Positions 1 through 7,383 are shown, counted from the stretch's first letter. The stretch: DNA of 17,522 nt from Candidatus Cloacimonadota bacterium (GCA_017998585.1 JAGOCT010000007.1:1-17522); one strand, 5' to 3'. Made by a program: numbers and translations. The notes: generated by a model from the sequence alone, not told the origin.

Positions 1-1441
1 CCCTTGCCTGCTTCACCGGCATGAGCGGCTTCAACTGCTGCATTTAAAGCAAGTAAATTAGTCTGAAATGCAATTTCATCAATGGTTTTGATAATTTTAC
101 TGGTTTCTTGTGATGATTTAAGTATAACACTCATCGCATCACTCATTTTGTTCATAGCGATATTTCCTTCATCAACTGATTCAACCGCTTTATCCGCCAG
201 ATTCAAGCCCATTTTTGAATTACTTGTATTTCCAGCAGTTAAAGAATTGATTTCTTCCATGGAACTTGAGACTTCTTCCAGTGAACTTGCCTGTTCCCCT
301 GTAGCTTCTGCAAGTACTTGTGAGCCTGAACTGATCTGTGATGAAGCAGAAGAGATTTGCTCTACAGCCATATCTACCTGAATAAGAGAGTCTTCAAGGT
401 TTGCAGCTGCTAAATTGATATTGGTTTTGAATAAGTCCAGATCGCCTTTATACTGACCTTTTACACGAGCGGTCATATCTTTGTTTGCCAGTTTGTCCAT
501 TACTTCCATCGCTTCATTTACTGGGTTAATCACAGCATCAAGTGTTTCATTGACCCCTTCAACAATTTCACGGTAAGTCCCTTTATGTTTTTCCGCTTTG
601 GCTCGGGTTTTTAGTCTGCCATTTTTAGCCGCATCAACCAACATACTGGCATCATCAGCCATTGATCGGATATTTTACTCATGTTTTCCATTGCGTGCAT
701 CAAATGTGCGGTTTCATCATTGAAGTCAATTTTGAAAGCCACATTGATATCTCCATCAGCTATTTTATTGGCAGCGTCCATACATTGATTAACCGGATTG
801 ACAACGCTTTTTGTTATCCATAATGCAAACCAAATACTAATAAATGTACTTGTTATCAATAATATCAAAAATATGATGATTTCATTATTGATTTTCTTAG
901 CGGTTTCTTCTCCAACGGTTACAGCTAAATGATCCTGAAATTCAATCAGTTTAGTTATATTATCAAAGTATTCTGTTTGAGCCGCTCTTAAGCTCCCACT
1001 TAATAATATGATGCATTCATCTTTCTGACCTGATTTGTATTTATCCAGGAATATATTAACTTCCTCAAGATATTTTTCTCTTGAGGGCTTCATTGTATCA
1101 AAAAGTTTTCGTCCTTCAACTGATTTAATATTTTCATCAAGATAAGCAATTGATGCCTTTATGGATTCCTTTGAATCTTCAATTCTTTTCATGTCTCTTT
1201 CATTATCTGAAACTTGATTAAACAATAACAAATTTCGCATTGATCTTGCTTGAACATTTACTGCATCAATTAATGAATTTGCCTGAGAAGTCTTTTTCAT
1301 GTCCAGTTTAGTCAAAGTTTCCAGTTTTCCTTTAGAATCAATAAAACTGTTTATTGCAATAATTGACAATACAATTGTTACAAGGATTGCAAAGGCAAAT
1401 CCAATTCCTAATCTTTTCCCGATTTTTGCATTATTTAACAT
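1..1441 (-). CDS. Methyl-accepting chemotaxis protein (4HB sensor, stacked HAMP), frameshifted and cut by window edge
   Basis: Transmembrane chemoreceptor that passes ligand signals to the CheA-CheW complex. The first 256 residues read well: a basic start, TM1 at about 12-31, a four-helix-bundle-like sensor region at about 32-187, TM2 at about 188-210 and a HAMP domain from about 208. The frame then breaks at the T-run at 673-676. Adding one T there (AGT AAA AAT ATC in the coding strand) joins it to an open frame running to base 1. That second part reads as another HAMP-type module (RAKAEKHKGTYREIVEGVN, then a VINPVNEAM repeat) followed by the signalling helices and the conserved hairpin tip EIAFQTNLLALNAAVEAAHA. 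The C-terminus lies off the left edge. Start ATG at 1439-1441, with a GGAGG site that abuts the cheW stop codon. The break is either a real one-base deletion or a sequencing error in a homopolymer; the intact reading frame on both sides favours error or very recent mutation. Confidence 0.9.
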
Positions 1442-1451
1442 ATTTTCCTCC

Positions 1452-1943
1452 TCATTTAGAAATCAAAGTTAATTCTTCTTCTGTCAGCACTTTGTTGATA
1501 TTCAGCAAGGTGATGACCTTACCTTTTACTTTAGCCATACCGGATATGTAGTCTGTATCAAGTGTAACACCAAATTTAGGTGTATTCTCAATATCTTGCT
1601 GTACAATGTCCATCACTTCAAGTACCTTATCCACAATCGTACCAATGAACAATTCCGATGTTTCTGTACGTAGTTTTATAATGACAATACTGGTACGGTC
1701 ATTATAGCCTTGTGAGGGTAACCTGAATTTTGTTCTTAAATCAATCACAGGGATAATTTTACCTCTGAGATTGATCACGCCTTTTACAAAATCAGGTGTT
1801 TTTGGTATCGGCGTAATCTCAGGAATGGCGATTATCTGTAAAATCTTTTCTACATGAATGCCATACAACTCATCCATCAGATGAAAAGACAGATATTTAC
1901 CACTCAGATTACCGGTTTCGACAGTCTCTTTCGTTTCGTTCAT
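1452..1943 (-). CDS. cheW: Chemotaxis coupling protein CheW
   Basis: Small soluble adaptor (163 aa) that links chemoreceptors to the kinase CheA at the inner face of the membrane. The single CheW domain fills the protein, with the hallmark GVINLRGKIIPVIDLR at residues 55-70 and YGIHVEKILQII at about 27-38. The start ATG has an AGGAGG site six bases upstream. The stop codon (TGA, 1452-1454) runs directly into the ribosome binding site of the receptor gene, with only 10 bases between the genes, so the two are co-transcribed and probably translationally coupled. No cheA, cheY, cheR or cheB is in the window, so the receptor-CheW pair must use signalling genes encoded elsewhere. Confidence 0.95.
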   Translation of the reverse strand: MNETKETVETGNLSGKYLSFHLMDELYGIHVEKILQIIAIPEITPIPKTPDFVKGVINLRGKIIPVIDLRTKFRLPSQGYNDRTSIVIIKLRTETSELFIGTIVDKVLEVMDIVQQDIENTPKFGVTLDTDYISGMAKVKGKVITLLNINKVLTEEELTLISK

Positions 1944-1972
1944 CCAAATCCTCCTATAGATTTTCTTATTTT

Positions 1973-2001
1973 AACATAGCAAATTTTTCCAATGGTGTCA
2001 A
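1973..2001 (-). promoter_or_regulatory. Sigma70-type promoter of cheW-receptor operon
   Basis: On the minus strand a perfect -35 hexamer TTGACA (1996-2001) is followed by a 17-base spacer and a -10-like TATGTT (1973-1978). The cheW ribosome binding site lies about 20 bases further on, leaving a short leader. Spacing and -35 are ideal; the -10 matches four of six positions. Confidence 0.6.
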
Positions 2002-2032
2002 TCATTTTTTATTATTACATTTAAATTAGGCA

Positions 2033-2058
2033 TGATAATTCTATAAATCTGATTATCA
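2033..2058. repeat. Short inverted repeat upstream of the cheW promoter
   Basis: TGATAAT at 2033-2039 and ATTATCA at 2052-2058 are exact inverted copies separated by 12 bases. The pair lies about 30-60 bases upstream of the cheW -35 box, a position where an activator could bind. The arms are AT-rich and short, so chance is a serious alternative. Confidence 0.3.
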
Positions 2059-2102
2059 AAGAAAATGAAAGGTATCTATCTTCAATATTTTCAATTGTAT
2101 AA

Positions 2103-2136
2103 AAAGCATTGAGACGTCCAAAATGAACGTCTCAAT
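2103..2136 (-). terminator. Intrinsic terminator of the esterase gene
   Basis: A 10-bp perfect stem (ATTGAGACGT at 2108-2117 with ACGTCTCAAT at 2127-2136, 9-base loop) is followed on the minus strand by GCTTTTT. It lies 44 bases after the esterase stop codon and separates that gene from cheW. Confidence 0.8.
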
Positions 2137-2179
2137 AAAATGAGGTATTAACTATCCTATACCTGTAATGTCATGGATT

Positions 2180-3436
2180 TTATTTTACAAGCATCATTTT
2201 TTTCATAATAGAGCTGTTTTTAATATCAATGCGATAGAAATAAACACCACTTGGACACTTCTTTTCTTTATTGTCAGTTCCGTTCCATTCTATCTGATGC
2301 TGACCAGCATTCAGACTGTCAGAAACAAGTTGTTTTACGATTTTTCCTTTGATATTGTATATTGAAACACTTACATTTTCTTTTTTATTTAACTCAAATC
2401 GAATCATGGTTGATGGATTAAATGGATTCGGGTAATTTGAGATATTTCGTATATCAGGGATAACTGATGAAGCGCTGTTATCAGCAGATAAAGGTGTTAA
2501 ATGACTATTGATAAAACTCACAACCAAATCAATATTCTGATCTGTTTCAAATAAACTGCCACCATGACCCGCTCCCTGAATCAATGTGTAAAGTGCATTA
2601 TCCTGTCCTAAAGTCTCTGCTATGGTATTGTAGAGATTAAAAGACTGTAAAATAGGAATATTGGTATCAGCTGTACCATGCTGACATACCATAGGCGCAT
2701 CATCGGTTGTCACATACTGCATGGCATTGGCTTTATTAGTCAATACAGGCACTGTCTGAATCGGAGCACCTATCAGCCTGGATTCCGGAGAAGTAGCTGC
2801 ATTGGTATTGATCGTAAATCCCTGAGCTGCTGCCTGTTCATCCATTGTTAAAAACTCTATTGGTCCAAACCAGTCTATACTCACATTGACTCGTGAGGAG
2901 TAGTCTGCATTTCCTAATTCAGCACCTTCCAATTCTTCTACTTCACCAGTTGTGCCTAATAAGGAAGATAAACAACCTCCCGCAGATCCTCCCCACGAGA
3001 TAAACTGATTGGTGTTTAAATGATACTGAGCTGCATTTGCTCTTAAGAATCTGACTGCTGCTTTACAATCTTTGATCTGTGCAGGATAAATTGCTTCGGA
3101 ACTAAATCTGTAATTTATGGATGCCACAGCAAATCCTCTGGTGACCAGTTTATTGATCATATTAACTTCATTGGCAGCCGCTTTATCACCCATTAAAAAA
3201 GCTCCGCCATGAATCCAGATGATAAGCGGATATGAATCTAAACCTGTCGTCGGTATATAAAGATCCAGCTTCTGTTTATTTGACAGATTTGCATAAACTA
3301 AATCTGAATAAGTTGCCCTGTTTTCATTTGAATTTTTGGATACTTTACTGTGTAACAACGTTAAAAAGCTACTCAGCAGTATCATCATCAATACAATTAA
3401 ATGTACCTTTTTTGTCAGTGTTTTTTGTTTTTTCAT
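2180..3436 (-). CDS. Secreted alpha/beta-hydrolase esterase with T9SS C-terminal sorting domain
   Basis: Exported carboxylesterase-like hydrolase of the BD-FAE/hormone-sensitive-lipase type, 418 aa. I chose ATG at 3434-3436 because AGGAGG lies five bases upstream; a longer reading frame starts at 3490 without such a site. Layout: basic N-terminus and hydrophobic signal segment (about 10-29), then the hydrolase domain (about 42-312) with oxyanion-hole motif HGGAF (76-80), nucleophile Ser151 in GGSAGG, Asp257 in HGTADTNIP and His291 in GAGHGG. The last 80 residues or so (NYPNPFNPST, VSIYNIKGK, SGVYFYRI, KKMMLVK) form a type IX secretion sorting domain, so the enzyme is probably exported across the outer membrane and attached to the surface or released. 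The natural ester is unknown; acetyl or feruloyl groups on plant polysaccharides are possible. It stands alone, with its own promoter and terminator. Confidence 0.9.
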   Translation of the reverse strand: MKKQKTLTKKVHLIVLMMILLSSFLTLLHSKVSKNSNENRATYSDLVYANLSNKQKLDLYIPTTGLDSYPLIIWIHGGAFLMGDKAAANEVNMINKLVTRGFAVASINYRFSSEAIYPAQIKDCKAAVRFLRANAAQYHLNTNQFISWGGSAGGCLSSLLGTTGEVEELEGAELGNADYSSRVNVSIDWFGPIEFLTMDEQAAAQGFTINTNAATSPESRLIGAPIQTVPVLTNKANAMQYVTTDDAPMVCQHGTADTNIPILQSFNLYNTIAETLGQDNALYTLIQGAGHGGSLFETDQNIDLVVSFINSHLTPLSADNSASSVIPDIRNISNYPNPFNPSTMIRFELNKKENVSVSIYNIKGKIVKQLVSDSLNAGQHQIEWNGTDNKEKKCPSGVYFYRIDIKNSSIMKKMMLVK

Positions 3437-3495
3437 TTTTCCTCCTAAATTTTGATATAGAAGGGACAATAAAAGCAAGCATGATGCCAATCATT

Positions 3496-3524
3496 AGTAT
3501 TTTATCTATCTGTCTATTTTTCAA
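3496..3524 (-). promoter_or_regulatory. Candidate promoter of the esterase gene
   Basis: On the minus strand TTGAAA (3519-3524) and AATACT (3496-3501) are separated by 17 bases and lie about 60 bases before the start codon. Five of six and four of six consensus positions match. It is the best candidate in this AT-rich stretch but not compelling. Confidence 0.35.
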
Positions 3525-3646
3525 TATGTTTTGAACATTCGTTAAAAGAAAGATTTGCAACATTTTTGTAACACATATTTTTCTTCAAAATAGTTAATTA
3601 TATTATTTTAAGAAATTTATGAGATTCTTCATAACTGAGGCACAAA

Positions 3647-3658
3647 TGCAACGTTGCA
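3647..3658. promoter_or_regulatory. 12-bp perfect palindrome, possible operator
   Basis: TGCAACGTTGCA is self-complementary over 12 bases and is followed at once by an overlapping CAAC-ATT-GTTG inverted repeat. It lies about 210 bases upstream of the esterase start, inside a non-coding stretch. It could be a repressor site, but no regulator gene is nearby. Confidence 0.25.
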
Positions 3659-3761
3659 ACATTGTTGTCACAGGTCTGAAAGTATATTTTGTCTCCATTT
3701 TGAAAATCAAATATCTAAATACTTATTACTGACAATCCAAGATACTTATGTTAAAAGCTAA

Positions 3762-3861
3762 CCTTTCCACTCTCTTTCCTTCCCTTTTCATTCCTACTCC
3801 ACTCCCCTTCATCTTAACTTCAAATTAAGAAGAATAAAGGAAGCAGTGAGGAAGTAATGAG
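3762..3861. other. Pyrimidine-rich then purine-rich tract with central hairpin
   Basis: Bases 3762-3810 are pyrimidine at 45 of 49 positions, and 3822-3861 are purine at 33 of 40. The junction folds into a hairpin (arms 3808-3817 and 3825-3834, nine of ten paired, 7-base loop). The rest of 3525-3972 holds no gene I can support. Confidence 0.5.
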
Positions 3862-4041
3862 CTGATGAAAAAGCTGTTTTCTACAGGATAGATAAGGGAA
3901 TCATATAATTTTTTTGTGTTTTTTGAGTATTCTATAAAGAGAAATAGACTTTGGAAAATTGTTTTTACTACTAGTAGATCATAACTACTCAGGTACTTGT
4001 TTACACAATAAATGTGCATCTGCAAAATGTCAAAACGGTTT

Positions 4042-4084
4042 GTAGGGATGTGCGAAACGGAGCTTGGGTAGTGCCGTACATCCG
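4042..4084 (-). repeat. REP-like palindromic repeat, copy 1
   Basis: Starts GTAGGGATGTGCG and ends CGTACATCCG, pairing as GGATGTgCG with CGtACATCC. Opposite in orientation to copies 2 and 3. At one stem position it has a T-A pair where copy 3 has C-G, a compensatory change. Confidence 0.6.
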
Positions 4085-4135
4085 AAAAACAAAAGGATAA
4101 CAACCTTGATCTGTGTATCATACAGGTATTCTAAG

Positions 4136-4169
4136 CGGACGTACGGCGCTTTGCTTCGTAAATCCCTAC
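4136..4169 (+). repeat. REP-like palindromic repeat, copy 2
   Basis: Starts CGGACGTACGGCGCTTTGCT and ends ATCCCTAC. It is almost identical to copy 3 except for TAAATCC in place of CACGTCC, which weakens two stem pairs. Confidence 0.6.
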
Positions 4170-4266
4170 AGTTGCTATAAATTTATAATTTATTGCACAG
4201 CAATTATTACTGTTTTTTAAAATAATAACCAGTACCTGAGTAGTTTCAGTAGATCGTTCGTATTTC

Positions 4267-4308
4267 AAGCGTCCCGCTTATTTCCTGTTTTTACAAGCTG
4301 GAAGTTTG
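4267..4308. repeat. Two further small palindromes
   Basis: AAGCG-TCC-CGCTT (4267-4279) is a perfect 5-bp hairpin with a 3-base loop. CAAGCT-GGA-AGTTTG (4294-4308) is a nearly perfect 6-bp hairpin. Together with copy 3 just downstream they make a cluster of three palindromes within 90 bases, possibly a second composite repeat. Confidence 0.45.
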
Positions 4309-4319
4309 CAGCACGTTTT

Positions 4320-4353
4320 CGGACGTACGGCGCTTTGCTTCGCACGTCCCTAC
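4320..4353 (+). repeat. REP-like palindromic repeat, copy 3
   Basis: Starts CGGACGTACGGCGCTTTGCT and ends CGTCCCTAC. The stem GGACGTaCG pairs with CGcACGTCC with one mismatch. It lies outside the MITE-like element and is the best preserved copy. It is 165 bases before mtaB; the bases between hold no clear promoter apart from an isolated TTGACC at 4460-4465. Confidence 0.65.
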
Positions 4354-4518
4354 AGACCATTTTTTTCCTTACTTAATGACATTGTGCTTATAGTACAGGC
4401 ATTTACAACTTAACGATCCGTACTGCAAGCATCCTAAATTCAGGCTTTTCATAAAAAGATTGACCTATTTTAGTATTTATACTTTTTTGTATCAGAATAA
4501 AGTGAAAAAGGTAAGTCA

Positions 4519-5892
4519 TTGAATAAAGTACACATTGAAACACTCGGCTGTAAAGTCAACCAGTATGAATCATCAGCAATCATGGATAATTTGCTAAAAA
4601 GAGGCTTCGAAAAGGCAGAATCTCTTGAAGTTGCAGACATTTTCATTCTCAATTCATGTACAGTTACCAACCGAACAGATTTTAAAAGCAGAAATATGAT
4701 CCGACGATTTTTAGATTTGAAAGAACAAAATCCGGAAAAGATCATCATTATTACCGGTTGCTATGTTCAAAGAGAAAAAGAGCAGGCTGAAGATTTGGGT
4801 GATATTGATGCACTGGTCGATAATAACAGCAAAAATATCATACCGGAACTGATTGAGAATCTGATTAAAAATCGCTCCATAGAAACAGAATTGATTACCC
4901 CTTTTCATTCAATCAGTGAGTTTAAAGACTTCACAGAACTGCCTTCTGAGACAATGAACGATAAAAGCCGTGCCTTTATTAAGATTCAGGATGGCTGTCA
5001 TTTTTACTGTGCTTACTGTGCTGTTCCATTTGCAAGAGGCAATCCGCGAAGTCGTCGTCCGGAAAGCATCATTGAGCAGATCAAAAAAATGATTGGGTCA
5101 GGTTACAGAGAATTTGTACTCGCTGGTATCAATCAAGGACTGTACGGCATTGATTTTGAAGAAAAAAATCCGATTGCCAACAATCTGGCAGAACTCATTC
5201 AGGCGATATGTGATATTCCTGAATATAAAAAAATCCGTCTGAGTTCGGTTGAACCTCAGCTATTTACCGAAGAGCTGATAGAGGTTATCTGTAAAAATGA
5301 CCAGGTTTGCCCACATCTGCATATCCCTTTACAATCAGGCTCTGATACACTACTAAAAGCGATGAGAAGAAGATATGACACTCATTTTTTTAAAACACTT
5401 ATTGAAAAACTGATTCATAGAAGACCGGATATTGCTTTTGGATTTGATGTAATTGTTGGTTTACCAGGTGAAACGGATGCCCTTTTCGATGAGACATACC
5501 GTTTTTTGAAGGAGATGCCTCTCACCTATTTACACACCTTTATTTACTCAAAAAGAAACGGTACTGATGCAGCCAAAATGCCAAATCAGGTACATGGTAA
5601 AACTGCGAAAGAAAGAAGTCAAAAGCTGATCTCCCTCTCTTCTGAAAAAACGGCTCAGTATATCCAAACGCTTATCAATCAACAAACCAGTCTGTTTTGT
5701 GTCGCAGAAACTGAAGATAAAGGCTATTTTCATGGCACATCAGATCATTATGTAAAATGCCACTTTAAATCTGATCAAATAAAGGTTAATCAGGGAGATT
5801 TAGTCATAATAAAACCGTTAAACGCATCTCATAATGAAGTTTACGCAGATATTAATGAGATTTTTTATCATTTAAAGAAGGATAATTCATGA
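4519..5892 (+). CDS. mtaB: tRNA (t6A37) methylthiotransferase MtaB
   Basis: Radical-SAM iron-sulfur enzyme that adds a methylthio group to N6-threonylcarbamoyladenosine at position 37 of ANN-decoding tRNAs. The N-terminal methylthiotransferase domain has its three cluster cysteines at 11 (LGCKVNQYE), 47 (NSCTVTN) and 81 (TGCYVQ). The radical-SAM CxxxCxxC is at 160, 164 and 167 (DGCHFYCAYC). RLSSVEP is typical of the MtaB/YqeV branch rather than MiaB. The last 70 residues or so fit a weak TRAM RNA-binding domain. The 457-aa length is normal. The start is TTG at 4519, with AAGG about 8 bases upstream; no ATG fits and homology-like sequence begins at once. The stop overlaps the next gene's start as ATGA, so the two are translationally coupled. 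Probably first gene of a five-gene run to bioY. Confidence 0.93.
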   Translation: MNKVHIETLGCKVNQYESSAIMDNLLKRGFEKAESLEVADIFILNSCTVTNRTDFKSRNMIRRFLDLKEQNPEKIIIITGCYVQREKEQAEDLGDIDALVDNNSKNIIPELIENLIKNRSIETELITPFHSISEFKDFTELPSETMNDKSRAFIKIQDGCHFYCAYCAVPFARGNPRSRRPESIIEQIKKMIGSGYREFVLAGINQGLYGIDFEEKNPIANNLAELIQAICDIPEYKKIRLSSVEPQLFTEELIEVICKNDQVCPHLHIPLQSGSDTLLKAMRRRYDTHFFKTLIEKLIHRRPDIAFGFDVIVGLPGETDALFDETYRFLKEMPLTYLHTFIYSKRNGTDAAKMPNQVHGKTAKERSQKLISLSSEKTAQYIQTLINQQTSLFCVAETEDKGYFHGTSDHYVKCHFKSDQIKVNQGDLVIIKPLNASHNEVYADINEIFYHLKKDNS

Positions 5893-6614
5893 TAGATATT
5901 AAAAATCTGAGTGTTGAACTCGGCGGAAAGCCCATCTTAGATGATATCAGTGTTAATATTCCAAATAATTGCAACACCATGATTTTAGGTAAAAGTGGCT
6001 CTGGTAAAAGTGTCCTGATGAAAACAGCCATTGGGCTTTTTCCTGCCAAACAAGGAGAAATCCTCATAGACGGACAGAATATCAATCACCTGAAACATCA
6101 TGAACTCCAGGAAATACGCATGAATATCGGTTATCTGTTTCAGAATGCCGCATTATTTGATTCTCTGAATGTCTATCAAAATGTTGCGTTTCCATTGATA
6201 GAACATAAAAAATTCAAGTCTGAAGCTGAAGTAATCAAAAAAGTGAAAGCAACACTTGAAGCCGTACAGCTACCTAATATCATGGATAAAATGCCATCAG
6301 ACCTCAGTGGAGGCATGAGAAAACGGGTTGGATTGGCAAGATCAATCATCATGGACCCTCAATATATCATCTATGATGAGCCAACTACCGGACTTGACCC
6401 GGTAACCGGTTCAGAAATAATTGACTTAATCGGATCTCTCCAAAAAGAACTAAAGATGACCAGTATTGTCATTACACATGATATTGAATGTGTAGAACGA
6501 CTGGCAGAACATGTTATTATGCTTGAACATCGCAATCTTGTTTTTGAAGGATCTTATAAAGACTTCATGCAGTCAGATCATGTTCAGGTACAACAGTTTA
6601 TATCGTTTTTCTAA
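5889..6614 (+). CDS. mlaF: ABC transporter ATPase, MlaF/Ttg2A-like (lipid transport)
   Basis: Cytoplasmic ATPase subunit, 241 aa, of the type that powers MlaE-type phospholipid transport between inner and outer membranes. All motifs are present: Walker A GKSGSGKS (34-41), Q-loop Gln85, signature LSGGM (139-143) followed by RKRVGLARS, Walker B YIIYDE (159-164), TTGLDP and switch His197. The signature RKR sequence and the LFQNAALFDSLNVYQNVAFP stretch are characteristic of MlaF rather than of drug or amino-acid importers. No mlaE permease or mlaD substrate-binding gene is adjacent, which is unusual because they normally flank mlaF. The start overlaps mtaB by four bases. The 49-base gap to the sirtuin gene holds a weak 6-bp hairpin (6627-6645) without a T-run. 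Confidence 0.88.
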   Translation: MIDIKNLSVELGGKPILDDISVNIPNNCNTMILGKSGSGKSVLMKTAIGLFPAKQGEILIDGQNINHLKHHELQEIRMNIGYLFQNAALFDSLNVYQNVAFPLIEHKKFKSEAEVIKKVKATLEAVQLPNIMDKMPSDLSGGMRKRVGLARSIIMDPQYIIYDEPTTGLDPVTGSEIIDLIGSLQKELKMTSIVITHDIECVERLAEHVIMLEHRNLVFEGSYKDFMQSDHVQVQQFISFF

Positions 6615-6663
6615 CTTTGTAAGCTCTACAAGTATGATGCTTGTATAAAAATTGGAAGTAAAT

Positions 6664-7383
6664 ATGAATACTCAGTTTCATTTTTCAAAAAGTGATTTTA
6701 TCGTCGTTCTGACCGGAGCAGGTATCAGTGCTGAATCCGGTATAAAGACATTTAGAGATAATAATGGTTTGTGGGAAAATCATCCGGTAGATGAAGTCGC
6801 TACGCCAGAAGGGTTTATAACTAATCCAAAATTGGTTTGGCGTTTTTATAAGCAAAGATTCTTTCAGTTATCTGAAGTAAGCCCAAATCCAGGTCATTAC
6901 GCATTAGTCAAACTTGAAGAATACATGGGAGACAATTTTTGTTTGATTACCCAGAATGTCGATGGATTACATCGAAGTGCAGGCAGTAAAAAGATTTATG
7001 AAATGCACGGACAGCTTGAAAAAGCATATTGTATCAATTGCCATAGCCATTATTCTTTATCTGAAATCAATCTGGCTCCTGAGATACCTAAATGCTTAAA
7101 ATGTAATGCATACCTAAGACCAGATATTGTCTGGTTTGGAGAAGAACCCTATTATCTGCCACAGATTGATCAGGCATTACGACAAGCCACTCATTTTATT
7201 ACAATAGGCACCAGTGGCATTGTTTATCCGGCTGCTCAGTTTCTGATGTATGCCCGTTCATACGGAGTTCAAACGATAGGCATCAATCTGGCAGAACCGG
7301 ATAACAGAGCCTTTATCAAAGAATTTCATCAGGGTAAATCAGGAGAGCTATTACCTCTTCTTGTAGATTTATGGACAAAATAA
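6664..7383 (+). CDS. Sirtuin NAD+-dependent protein deacylase (CobB/SIRT5-like)
   Basis: Cytoplasmic enzyme that removes acyl groups from lysines using NAD+, releasing nicotinamide and O-acyl-ADP-ribose. I chose ATG at 6664 (239 aa) because GGAAG lies five bases upstream; an in-frame TTG at 6652 sits before that site. Motifs: GAGIS at 18-22, GIKTFRDNNGLW, TQNVDG at 96-101, catalytic His115, zinc cysteines 123, 126, 144 and 147, and GTSGIVYPAAQF. Tyr62 and Arg65 (FYKQRF) match the Tyr-x-x-Arg pair that binds negatively charged acyl groups in SIRT5 and E. coli CobB, so desuccinylase or demalonylase activity is likely besides deacetylation. It lies 22 bases before the rfbD-like gene, within the run from mtaB. 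Confidence 0.93.
   Translation: MNTQFHFSKSDFIVVLTGAGISAESGIKTFRDNNGLWENHPVDEVATPEGFITNPKLVWRFYKQRFFQLSEVSPNPGHYALVKLEEYMGDNFCLITQNVDGLHRSAGSKKIYEMHGQLEKAYCINCHSHYSLSEINLAPEIPKCLKCNAYLRPDIVWFGEEPYYLPQIDQALRQATHFITIGTSGIVYPAAQFLMYARSYGVQTIGINLAEPDNRAFIKEFHQGKSGELLPLLVDLWTK

Larger units (their letters stand above)
3981..4247. mobile_element. MITE-like non-autonomous element, 267 bp
   Basis: A 15-bp perfect inverted repeat (AACTACTCAGGTACT at 3983-3997, its complement at 4231-4245) bounds the element, two bases in from each end. Immediately outside, the 8-bp direct repeat AGTAGATC occurs at 3973-3980 and at 4248-4255, just as a target-site duplication would. The interior is roughly symmetrical: a REP-like hairpin in one orientation (4042-4084), a small central palindrome (4111-4125) and a second hairpin copy in the opposite orientation (4136-4169). 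No open reading frame resembles a transposase, so it would depend on an enzyme encoded elsewhere. An apparent 98-codon frame on the minus strand across the element shows no protein family features and I treat it as chance. Confidence 0.65.

Noticed and set aside
82..381. 99-codon open frame on the plus strand
   Set aside because: It lies antisense to the conserved signalling helices of the chemoreceptor and its Ser/Ala/Glu-rich protein is the usual shadow of such helices.
3369..3563. Small minus-strand frame upstream of the esterase
   Set aside because: It overlaps the esterase signal-peptide region in another frame and has no ribosome site.
3825..4121. 98-codon open frame on the minus strand
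   Set aside because: It runs through the MITE-like element and into the pyrimidine/purine tract, has no good ribosome site, and its Ser/Phe/Tyr-rich protein resembles no family.
3525..4518. CRISPR array
   Set aside because: The repeats are inverted, unevenly spaced and only three in number, with no regular spacers and no cas genes.
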